Assembly: GCA_041389885.1 (NCBI GenBank)
Contig: JAWKRB010000005.1
Coordinates: forward strand, 454,699 to 518,698
Source: JAWKRB01 sp041389885
GTDB lineage: Bacteria; Myxococcota_A; Polyangia; Polyangiales; Ga0077539
Direction: 5' to 3'
Length of the DNA: 64,000 nucleotides
In this document: piece by piece, positions 47,088-55,741 of the stretch
Layout: every line of letters starts with the position of its first letter
Numbering within the stretch: position 1 is the stretch's first letter
The notes under the pieces: generated by a model
Told to the model about the DNA's origin: nothing
Database searches by the model: none
The model's input: only the letters and a program-made list of their open reading frames with translations
Translations under genes and position numbers: made by a program

Positions 47088-47907
47088 TCAAGTGCCGCGC
47101 GGCTCCCCTCCCACCCACGATCGCGCTTTCGCCCGACGCCCAGCGGTAGCCGCTAAAGTCCCCCCGTCGCGCGGATCTACCCGGTGGCCTTTACGGGATC
47201 GCGAAGGCGACGAGGGTTCTGCCACCGCGCGCCCCACGCCTCGCCGCCCGCGGCGCGCCTACCGACGCGATCGCCTCCACGTACGAGACCAGCGCGCCCG
47301 CAGGCACCATCAGGGCCTCCCCACACCTTCAGCCACGGGCTGCTGCCCCGGAGGTGCAGCCGCAGCGCCCCGCGACTCGGACATCGAGAACTGCCTCGCC
47401 GCACAGCGCGGCGACGGACGCGTCGTCGCGGGTGAGGCCCGCGCGGGGCCAGCGCGCGGTCGCGTCGGCGAGGGTCGCGTCGCGGTCGCCGTCGCAGAAG
47501 CTCAAGCCGCACAAGCCCCTCGGGCTCACCAGGGCCAGGGCGTCGCCGAAGGGGGAGGCCGCCCAGCCGTAGCGCAGGTCGACCCCCTCGGCGCCGCGGC
47601 GGAGCTCGCCGGGGGTGAGCGCGTCGTAGGTCACCGCGAGGTCGTGCAGCCGACCCGGGCTCGAGAGCCCCGCGCGCATCGTGGCCTCGAGCACGCTCGC
47701 GCCCTCGGCGAGCGCGGCGCGGGCGCGGGCGAGGGAGAGCTGCTGCGCGAAGCGCTTGGGAGAGACCCCGGCCCACTCGGTGAAGACCCGCTGAAAGTGA
47801 CCCGGGGACATCCCGGCGTCGGCGGCGAGGGCGTCGAGGTCGTCGGCGCCGTGGGGGGCGGAGAGGCGCTCGATGGCGCGGGCGACGGTGGCGTAGTGCG
47901 AGGGCAT
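47088..47907 (-). pseudogene. Ada-like regulator: AraC-type HTH fused to O6-alkylguanine-DNA alkyltransferase, broken C-terminus
   Basis: The ATG at 47907 opens an intact AraC-like helix-turn-helix ('MPSHYATVARAIERL...LDALAADAGMSPGHFQRVFTEWAGVSPKRF') and the linker ('AVTYDALTPGELRRGAEGVDLRYGWAASPFGDALALVSPRGLCGLSF'). The alkyltransferase domain becomes unreadable after 'LRLHLRGSSPW'. Scattered pieces in other frames are 'LKVWEAL', 'GALVSYVEAIASVG', 'NP.VAFAIP' and the final 'GDFSGYRWG'. At the place of the catalytic Pro-Cys-His-Arg (47180-47198) the sequence has extra bases and an in-frame stop, so the acceptor Cys codon is not present. I end the gene at the TGA at 47088-47090, where the family C-terminus would fall. 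The protein normally repairs O6-methylguanine and can induce its own regulon. Confidence 0.65.
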
Positions 47908-47969
47908 CGGTGGGGTCGAGCGTGGGGCTCACCCGCGGGGGGCGGCCACCCGGATCGTGCGACGATCGA

Positions 47970-49109
47970 TCACGACACCTCGGTGGCGGCGAGCACCGCG
48001 CCCTCGCGCTCGTGGCGGAGCACGTGCACGCCGCGGTGGAGCTCCCGCCGCGGACCCACGCTGAGCGGCGAGCACACGGCGTCGTCGAGGCGCTGCACGA
48101 GGAGCGCGTCGCGGAGGGAGGTGGGGGTCACCTGCTGCGCCCGCAGCGCCGCGCGAATGACCCAGCGCGCGGCGTCGTAGCCCAGGGCCGCGAAGGTGCC
48201 GGGCACGGCGCGGTAGCGCTGCTGAAAGACGGCGACGAAGGGCTCGACCTCGGGGCGCGGCGACGAGGGCGCGAAGAGGTCGGTGAACAGCGCGCCGTTC
48301 ACCGCGTCGGGGGCGAAGCGACGCACCTCCGCCGAGGACCACCCGTCTCCGCCCATGACCTGCGCGCTCACCCGCCCCTGCCGGAGCGCGACCGCGATGC
48401 GGCCCGCGTCGGCGGTCTCGCTGGGCGCGAAGATGAGGTCGGCGCTCGACGCGCGCACCCGCGCCACGAGGCGCACGAGCTCGGTGTCGTCGGTGTACGA
48501 GTCGCGCAGCGCGATCTCGCCCCCGCCCGCGCGAAAGGCCTGCGAGAACGCGTCGGCCATGCCCACGTGGAGCAGCGAGCTGCGGCGGTAGACCACCGCC
48601 ACGCGGCGCTTCTGGAGCCCCTGCCGCGCGTAGCGGGCGAGGGCGCCGACCTGCTCGGCGTCGGTGGGCGAGGTGCGAAAGACCATGTCACCCACGCGGC
48701 TCACGTCGCGCGCGGTGGAGGCCGGCGACACGAAGACCACGCCCCGCCGCTGCGCCACGCCCGCGGCGCGCTCGCACAGCCGCGTCGAGAGCTCCCCGAA
48801 GATGGCGACGGGGGACTCGCGGTCCACGAGCCGGGTGACCAGCGCGCCGCCGCGCTCGTCGTTGCTCTCGGTGTCGACCGAGGCGAGGCGCAGGCGGCGG
48901 CCGTGGATCCCGCCGCGGGCGTTCTGCTGGTCGACGGCGAGCTCGAGGCCGCGGCGCAGGTCTTCGCCCCAGGGGGCGCGCTCGCCGGTGCTCGCGGCGA
49001 GGGCGCCGAGGCAGAGCTCGCTCGCCCGGCGGAGCCGGCAGCCCTGCGCGGCGAGCAGGGGGCTCAGCGCGAAGACGCCCAGGGCGTCGCGTCGGCGCAG
49101 GTGGATCAC
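47970..49109 (-). CDS. Periplasmic binding protein, type 1 (Leu/Ile/Val-binding-like), lipoprotein
   Basis: The ATG at 49109 starts MIHLRRRDALGVFALSPLLAAQGC, a signal with twin-Arg-like residues and a lipobox 'LLAAQGC' (Cys24). The mature 355 residues match the type 1 fold of branched-chain amino-acid and amide-binding proteins: 'GALAASTGERAPWGEDLRRGLELAVDQQNARGGIHGRRLRLASVDTES' at the N-terminus, 'VAIFGELSTRL' and 'GVVFVSPASTARDVSRVGDMVFRTSPTDAEQ' in the middle, then 'RVAVVYRRSSLLHVGMADAFSQAFRAGGGEIA'. There are no ABC permease or ATPase genes beside it, so it may be a sensor or an orphan binding protein. Ligand unknown. It is divergent from the aminopeptidase gene with a 74-base gap. Confidence 0.83.
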   Translation of the reverse strand: MIHLRRRDALGVFALSPLLAAQGCRLRRASELCLGALAASTGERAPWGEDLRRGLELAVDQQNARGGIHGRRLRLASVDTESNDERGGALVTRLVDRESPVAIFGELSTRLCERAAGVAQRRGVVFVSPASTARDVSRVGDMVFRTSPTDAEQVGALARYARQGLQKRRVAVVYRRSSLLHVGMADAFSQAFRAGGGEIALRDSYTDDTELVRLVARVRASSADLIFAPSETADAGRIAVALRQGRVSAQVMGGDGWSSAEVRRFAPDAVNGALFTDLFAPSSPRPEVEPFVAVFQQRYRAVPGTFAALGYDAARWVIRAALRAQQVTPTSLRDALLVQRLDDAVCSPLSVGPRRELHRGVHVLRHEREGAVLAATEVS

Positions 49110-49183
49110 GACGGCGGGTGTTACCGCACTCCCGCGCCCGCGCGAAGGTCTCTCGCGCGGCGCTCGTGCTACGAACGGGCGCC

Positions 49184-50464
49184 ATGCACGCCAGCCACGA
49201 CCTCTTGCGCTTCGTCGACGACAGCCCCGCGCCCCGCCTCGCCGCCGAGACCCTGGCGCAGCGCCTCGCCGCCGCGGGCTTTCAGCGCCTCTCCCTCACC
49301 GACGACGCCTGGGACCTCCGCGAGGGCGCGTTCTTCGTGCAGCGCGGCGCCTCGGTGATCGCGTTTCGGCTGCGCGGCCCGAGGGCGCGGCGCTTCGCCG
49401 CGGTGGGGGCGCACACCGACTCGCCGCACCTGCGGCTCAAGCCCCGGAGCCCCTACGCCAGCGAGGGCTCGCTGCAGCTCGGCGTCGAGGTCTACGGCGG
49501 CGCCCTCTGGAACTCCTGGCTCGACCGCGACCTGGGCCTCGCGGGCGTGGTCTACGCCGCCGACGGCAGCGAGCGCCTGGTGCGGGTGCACCGGCCCCTC
49601 GCGCGGGTCCCGCAGCTCGCGATTCACCTCGACCGCAAGGCCAACGAAGACGGGGTGAAGCTCAACCCGCAGACGCACCTGCCGCCCGTGTGGGGGCTGA
49701 GCGCGCCCGGCGTCGACCCCGTCGAGCGGTTTCAGCGGCTCCTCGCCGACGCGGCCTCCCTCGCGCCCGAAGACGTGCTCTCGCACGACCTGAGCCTCTA
49801 CGACCTCACGCCCTCGGCGCTCGGCGGCGTCGACGGCGAGCTGATCTTCGCGCCGCGCCTCGACAACCTCGCGTCGTGCCACGCCGGGCTCCTGGCGCTC
49901 CTCGACAGCGCCGAGGGCGTCGACGACACGGTGCCGGTGCTCGCGTGCTTCGACCACGAGGAGGTGGGCTCGGCGAGCGTCGCGGGCGCCGACGGCGAGC
50001 TCCTGGCGACGGTGCTCGAGCGGGTGGTGGTCGAGCGGGGCGGCACCCGCGCGTCCCTCCACGCCGCGACGGCGGCGTCGCTGATGCTCTCGGCCGACAT
50101 GGCCCACGGGGTTCACCCGAACTACGCCGACCGCCACGACCCGCGGCACAAGCCCGTCTTCGGCGGCGGCCCGGTGCTCAAGTCGAACCACAACCAGCGC
50201 TACGGCACGAGCGCCGAGACCGCGGCGCGGCTGAGGCTCCTCGCGCGCCGGGCCGAGGTCCCGCTGCAAGACTTCGTGACCCGCACCGACCTGGGCTGCG
50301 GCTCGACCATCGGTCCCATCACGGCCTCGCGGCTGGGCATGCCCGTGGTCGACCTGGGCGACCCGATGTGGTCGATGCACTCGGCCCGCGAGTGCGCCGC
50401 CACGGCCGACCACCCTCGCTACGTGGCCCTGCTCCGAGAGCACCTGCGCGGCCACGGCGCGTGA
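49184..50464 (+). CDS. M18-family aspartyl aminopeptidase
   Basis: This is a dizinc metallopeptidase that removes N-terminal Asp or Glu from peptides in the cytosol. The ATG at 49184 (MHASHDLLRFVDDSPAP) gives 426 residues, typical of the family. The metal ligands and general base are visible: 'AVGAHTDSPHLRLKP' (His and Asp), 'FAPRLDNLASCHAG' (bridging Asp), 'LACFDHEEVGSAS' (the Glu pair), 'LSADMAHGVHPNY' (Asp), and a late His in 'MWSMHSARECAATAD'. The order and spacing match M18 enzymes such as yeast Ape4/DNPEP. The frame is open 22 codons upstream, but that leader is Arg-rich and unlikely. The kinase gene follows 83 bases downstream. Confidence 0.93.
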   Translation: MHASHDLLRFVDDSPAPRLAAETLAQRLAAAGFQRLSLTDDAWDLREGAFFVQRGASVIAFRLRGPRARRFAAVGAHTDSPHLRLKPRSPYASEGSLQLGVEVYGGALWNSWLDRDLGLAGVVYAADGSERLVRVHRPLARVPQLAIHLDRKANEDGVKLNPQTHLPPVWGLSAPGVDPVERFQRLLADAASLAPEDVLSHDLSLYDLTPSALGGVDGELIFAPRLDNLASCHAGLLALLDSAEGVDDTVPVLACFDHEEVGSASVAGADGELLATVLERVVVERGGTRASLHAATAASLMLSADMAHGVHPNYADRHDPRHKPVFGGGPVLKSNHNQRYGTSAETAARLRLLARRAEVPLQDFVTRTDLGCGSTIGPITASRLGMPVVDLGDPMWSMHSARECAATADHPRYVALLREHLRGHGA

Positions 50465-50547
50465 CCGCGGGCGGCGACGGAGAATCCATACAATCACGCG
50501 GCGGGCGTCGCCTTCGCCCGGGCAGTTCGTCTAGACTCCCGGCGACG

Positions 50548-51450
<903 letters not shown>

Positions 51451-51460
51451 ACGATCTCGG

Positions 51461-53833
51461 TCAGTAGGAGATGTCGGGCTGCGTGCTGTTCGAGCCGCTG
51501 CCGGTCTGCCCGTAGTTGTTGTAGCCCCAGCAGCGCACCGCGCCGTTCGGGCGAATCGCGCAGGTGTGCATCCCCCCGGGGCTGATGTCGCTCACCGCGC
51601 CGAGGGCCTCGAGGTCGATCGGGTCGCGCCCGGCGAGCAGCCCCCCGCGGCCGAGCTGGCAGGTGTTGTTCGAGCCCCAACAGGTGACCGTGCGGTCGCT
51701 GTGCATCGCGCAGTTGTGCGTGTATCCCGCGGCGATGCGCGCCACGCCCTGAAGGCCCTGCACGAGCTGGGGCGTGACGATGTTCCCCTGCCGCGGGCCC
51801 CCGAGGGCGCCCTGGTCGTTGGAGCCCCAGCACATCACCGAGCCGCCGCGAATCAGCGCGCAGGTGTGGTACTCGCCCGCGGCCACCTGAATCGCCCCGG
51901 CGACGCCCAGCGCCTGCGTCGGGGTGCTCACGGGCTCGCGCCCGCGCCGGCCGTTGCCGAGCTCGCCGTGCTCCTGCTGCCCCCAGCACCACACGGTGCC
52001 GTCGCCTCGCAGGGCGCAGGAGTGAAAGCCCCCGACGCTGACCTGGGTGACGCCCGTGAGTCCCCGCACGGGCACGGCGCCCGCGCGCGACTCGCGGCTG
52101 CCGTCGCCCAGCTCGCCGCTGCTGTTGTGCCCCCAGCACATCACCGTGCCGTCGCTGCGGCGCGCGCAGCCGTGGAGCTCGCCCAGGGAGATCTGCGTCG
52201 CGAGGGAGACGCCCTCGACGAGCGTGGGCCGCGGCATCTCTCCCCGCGCGCCGAGGCCCCAGCACGCGACGTTGCCCGTCGATTGCAGGGCGCAGGTGAA
52301 GCTCTGCCCCGCGGCGACGCGCACGACCCCCGTGAGGCCCGGCACGGCCATGGGGGAGTACTGGTCCTCGGTGCTGCCGTCGCCGAGCTGCTTGTTGGCG
52401 TTCCAGCCCCAGCAGTGGGTGATGCCGTCGCGGGTGACGGCGCAGGAGTGAAACCGCCCCGCAGAGACGCTCACCACGCCCGTGAGACCCGGGATGTCGG
52501 TGTCCATCCCGGTGCCGCGGCACTGCGGACCGCGAAACGCCGGGGGCGATGGCCTGCGGAGCATCGGGAGCAGCGAGGGCGAGGCGCCGCCGTCGGCGCC
52601 CGGCGGGTCGTCGCCCGAGCCGCTCAGCGAGAGCGCCGCCACCCCCGCGCCCGCGATCGCCAGGACGGCGAGGCCCGCCACGGCGAGGAGCGGGCCCTTG
52701 CCCGAAGACCCCGACGGCGGCGGCGCGTAGGGCTGCGGCCAGCCTCCAGGGTGGCTCGGAGGACCTTGCGGAGACCAGGCCTGCGTGCCGCCCACGAAGC
52801 CCCCCGGCGCCGGCGGCGGCGTCGGAAAGCCCGCCGGGGTGTGCATCTGCGTCGGCTGGATCATCGGCGCCGCAGGGGGCGCCACGGAGGGGGGGAGGCC
52901 GGGGTAGGTCACCGCGTTGGGGGTCACCCCCGCCGCGCCGCCCAGCACCGGGAGCAGGTGCGCGAGGGCCTCCGCGGCGTCGACGAAGCGGTGCGTGGCG
53001 TCGCGCGACACCGCCCGGTGAAACCACCCGTCGAAGCCCGGCGGGATCAGCTGCCCCACCCCGAGCTGCGCCGCGCGCTGCGACGCGGGCTCGATGGGGT
53101 CGACGAAGATCTCCTTCATGAGCGCCGCGAGGGCGACGTCGGCGAGGTTCACCGAGCGCCAGTAGAAGCGCCCGGTGAGGAGGTGAAAGGCGATGAGCCC
53201 CAGGGCCCACACGTCGGTCGCGGGGCGAATCTGCCCCTGCTCGGCCTGCTCGGGCGCCATCCACATGGGCGAGCCGATCGACGAGGTCGACTGCGCCGAG
53301 GTGCGCGACTCGCCCACCACCTTCGCGATGCCGAAATCGAGCACCTTCACCATGAAGGGGACGCCCTCGCGCCGCGCCGTGCAGAGAAAGACGTTCTCGG
53401 GCTTGAGGTCGCGGTGCACCAGCCCCGCGCGGTGCGCCGCGCCCAGCCCGTGGCAGAGCTGGCGCATCACCTCCATCACCTCGGCCGGGGGGAGGGCGCC
53501 GCGCCGGGTCATCGCCTGCGCGAGCTCCTCGCCCTCGAGGAGCTCCATCGCGATCCACGGGGTGTTCGTCGCCTCGTCGATGCCCGCAGAGACCACCTCG
53601 ACGATGTGGTCGCTCTTGATGCGACCCGCGACCGTGGCCTCTTGCGTGAAGCGCGCCCGGCTCGTGGGGTCGCGCACCAGGTCGGGGAGCATGATCTTCA
53701 GCGCGCGAGGGCGCTGCGTGCTGATCTGCTCGACCACGTACACCGCCCCCATGCCCCCCGCGCTCAGCAGCCGCACGACGCGGAAATCCCGCGCGAAGAT
53801 CATCCCCGGGGTGAGCTGCGGGAGCGGTTCCAT
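51461..53833 (-). CDS. Membrane Ser/Thr kinase with extracytoplasmic RCC1-repeat propeller
   Basis: The 790-residue protein begins at ATG 53833 with a full kinase domain (about 15-280): 'LLSAGGMGAVYVVEQ', 'ALKIMLPDLV', 'LVHRDLKPENVFL', 'VKVLDFGIAKVV', 'GSPMWMAPEQAEQ' and 'ATDVWALGLIAFHLLTG'. A Pro/Gly-rich juxtamembrane linker (300-385) leads to one membrane helix ('LLAVAGLAVLAIAGAGVAAL', ~395-415). The outside part (450-790) has seven RCC1-like repeats of about 48 residues, each with the pattern '..V..(I/V)(A/S)(A/G)G..H(S/T)CA(L/V)...G.V.CWG.N..GqLG.G'. This predicts a seven-bladed propeller that may sense a ligand. It shares an upstream region with the TetR operator, so it could be regulated by that protein. 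Confidence 0.92.
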   Translation of the reverse strand: MEPLPQLTPGMIFARDFRVVRLLSAGGMGAVYVVEQISTQRPRALKIMLPDLVRDPTSRARFTQEATVAGRIKSDHIVEVVSAGIDEATNTPWIAMELLEGEELAQAMTRRGALPPAEVMEVMRQLCHGLGAAHRAGLVHRDLKPENVFLCTARREGVPFMVKVLDFGIAKVVGESRTSAQSTSSIGSPMWMAPEQAEQGQIRPATDVWALGLIAFHLLTGRFYWRSVNLADVALAALMKEIFVDPIEPASQRAAQLGVGQLIPPGFDGWFHRAVSRDATHRFVDAAEALAHLLPVLGGAAGVTPNAVTYPGLPPSVAPPAAPMIQPTQMHTPAGFPTPPPAPGGFVGGTQAWSPQGPPSHPGGWPQPYAPPPSGSSGKGPLLAVAGLAVLAIAGAGVAALSLSGSGDDPPGADGGASPSLLPMLRRPSPPAFRGPQCRGTGMDTDIPGLTGVVSVSAGRFHSCAVTRDGITHCWGWNANKQLGDGSTEDQYSPMAVPGLTGVVRVAAGQSFTCALQSTGNVACWGLGARGEMPRPTLVEGVSLATQISLGELHGCARRSDGTVMCWGHNSSGELGDGSRESRAGAVPVRGLTGVTQVSVGGFHSCALRGDGTVWCWGQQEHGELGNGRRGREPVSTPTQALGVAGAIQVAAGEYHTCALIRGGSVMCWGSNDQGALGGPRQGNIVTPQLVQGLQGVARIAAGYTHNCAMHSDRTVTCWGSNNTCQLGRGGLLAGRDPIDLEALGAVSDISPGGMHTCAIRPNGAVRCWGYNNYGQTGSGSNSTQPDISY

Positions 53834-53893
53834 CGCGGCGGCACTCTATCTCAGCCGCGCGGCCTTGACCCCCACGGCGTACACCCCTAAAGA

Positions 53894-53913
53894 TTGGTTG
53901 GTCAGTCAACCAA
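53894..53913. promoter_or_regulatory. Palindromic operator for the TetR-family regulator
   Basis: A perfect inverted repeat, TTGGTTG at 53894-53900 and CAACCAA at 53907-53913 with a six-base centre, lies 19 bases before the TetR start and 60 bases before the divergent kinase start. Size and symmetry fit a TetR-dimer site, so autoregulation and control of the kinase gene are both plausible. Confidence 0.65.
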
Positions 53914-53932
53914 ACAACAGGGAGCGGGTGCG

Positions 53933-55720
53933 ATGGGTCGTCGGAGCAACACCGAGGCGCGCCGCGCGCAGATCGCCGAGGCGATGGTGCGGGTGGTGGC
54001 CGCCGTGGGGTACGAGCGCGCCACGGTGCAGGAGGTGGCCCGCGCGGCGGGGCTCGCGCCGGGGCTCGTGCACTACCACTTCAAGAGCAAGCGCGAGGTG
54101 CTCCTGGCGATGCTCGAGCACCTCGCGGCGCGGCACCTCGCGCGCATCGACCGCTGGCTCGCCCGCGGCGCCGACGCGACCGAGCGCGTGGCGCGATACA
54201 TCGACTGCCACCTCGCCCGCGGCGCCGAAGAAGACCCTGACGCCCTCGCGTGCTGGATCGCCCTCACCGCCGAGGCCCTCCGCGACGACGAGACCCGCGC
54301 CGCCTACGAGCGCGCCGCCCGCGCCTTCGCCGCGCGACTCGAGGTCGAGGTGCGCGAGGCCCTGCGCGCCAGGCGCGGCGAGGGCGCCGGGGCGAGGGCC
54401 GCGGCTATGGCCATTTTCTCTGCGATTCAAGGATATTACGCGCTGCACGGGGCCGCCCCGGGGATGATCCCGCAGGGCAGCGCGGCGCCGGCGGTGCACG
54501 CGCTCGCCGGCGCGCTGCTGGGCGACGCCCGCGGCGCAGGCCCCTGGGAGGTTCGAATGAGCGGCATCGACACATCGATCCTGGTCGGCCTTTCTCTCCT
54601 TCAACGGCGGTCTCCGTCGGGCTGCGCGGCGCGCTCGGTGTGGCGCCGCGCGCAGCCCGACGAGTGGCTGCTCTGCGTGCGCGACGGACGTCTCGTCGCC
54701 GCGGGCGTGGGCATCTCCCGCGTGCGCCGCCCTGGCGACGTCATCGTGCGCTTCAGCAGCACCTTGCAGCGCGTGGCCTTCGCCTGCGAGGCGCTCAGCG
54801 TCGAGCGCGTGCCCGTGCGCGTCGAGGGGTTCATCTTCTGGTCGGTGTCCCCCGAGGGCGACGCGCCCTTTCGCGCCTTCAGCCGCCTGGGCATCGCCGA
54901 CCTCAACGCGCCACCCCCGGCGCTGCGCCACCCCCGGCACCTGCTCACCTCGCCGCAGCACAAGGCGTTTCAGCAGATCCTCACGGCGGTGGTGCAGCGC
55001 CACGCCTCGACGCTCCCCCTCGAGCTCATCGTGCAGCGGCAAGACGCCCTGGTCGCCGGGCTCCTCGTGCGCCTGCGCGAGTTCACCGAGGAGCTCGGCG
55101 CGCAGGTCGACCAGGTCGAGATCCTCTCGGCGCGCCCCTCCGACGAGGCCGTGCGCGAGCAGCTCGGCGCGCCCGAGCGAGAGCGCATCCGCGAGGAGTC
55201 AGAGCGCGTGCGCCGGGAGGTCGCGTCGCGCATCGCCGCCGACGAGTCTCGCAGCGCCCTGGCGCTCGCGTCCGAGCGGGCGCGGCTCCTCGACGCCGAG
55301 CGCGACGTGCGCGCCCAGGAGATCGCCGCCGAGCGCGAGACCGAGCTCGCCCGCATCGCCTCGCGGCACGAGCTCGCGCAGCGCGAGGCCGCCCTCACGG
55401 CGGCGCGAGCCCGCGAGGCCTCGCAGGAGCGTCGCGCCCTCGAGCTCGCCGAGGCCGAGAGCGCCCACGCCCTGCTGCGCAGCCGCGCCGAGGCCGAGCG
55501 CGACGCGGAGCTGCTCCGCGCCGAGGCCCTGGAGCGCAAGTCGGCGGCGGTGCTCGCGCACGAGCGTCACCTCGACCTCGCGGCCAAGATCGCTGGCTCG
55601 CTGAAGGTCACCGACGCGCGCTGGGTGAGCGTCGGATCGACCACCCCCGCGGCGAGCGTGGGGGCGATGTTCGCCGAGGTCCGCGAGGTGCTTGAGGCGA
55701 GCTCGCGCGGGCAGGCGTGA
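53933..55720 (+). CDS. TetR-family regulator in frame with an SPFH/flotillin-like coiled-coil protein
   Basis: The ATG at 53933 opens a TetR protein: HTH 'AEAMVRVVAAVGYERATVQEVARAAGLAPGLVHYHFKSKREVLLAML' (residues 12-60) and a helical ligand domain to about 205. The frame then runs without a stop into a second module (209-595) starting 'MSGIDTSILVGLSLLQRR'. This has an SPFH/Band-7-like domain ('QPDEWLLCVRDGRLVAAGVGISRVRRPGDVIVRFSS...VPVRVEGFIFWSVSP') and a long Glu/Arg/Ala-rich coiled coil (about 385-540). The internal ATG at 54557 has GGGAGG five bases upstream, and an ATGA there in the +1 frame would be a typical gene overlap. So it may be two genes joined by a lost base, or a true fusion. 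The SPFH part lacks a clear membrane anchor. Confidence 0.8.
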   Translation: MGRRSNTEARRAQIAEAMVRVVAAVGYERATVQEVARAAGLAPGLVHYHFKSKREVLLAMLEHLAARHLARIDRWLARGADATERVARYIDCHLARGAEEDPDALACWIALTAEALRDDETRAAYERAARAFAARLEVEVREALRARRGEGAGARAAAMAIFSAIQGYYALHGAAPGMIPQGSAAPAVHALAGALLGDARGAGPWEVRMSGIDTSILVGLSLLQRRSPSGCAARSVWRRAQPDEWLLCVRDGRLVAAGVGISRVRRPGDVIVRFSSTLQRVAFACEALSVERVPVRVEGFIFWSVSPEGDAPFRAFSRLGIADLNAPPPALRHPRHLLTSPQHKAFQQILTAVVQRHASTLPLELIVQRQDALVAGLLVRLREFTEELGAQVDQVEILSARPSDEAVREQLGAPERERIREESERVRREVASRIAADESRSALALASERARLLDAERDVRAQEIAAERETELARIASRHELAQREAALTAARAREASQERRALELAEAESAHALLRSRAEAERDAELLRAEALERKSAAVLAHERHLDLAAKIAGSLKVTDARWVSVGSTTPAASVGAMFAEVREVLEASSRGQA

Positions 55721-55741
55721 CGCGCGCTACGATGCGCGATC

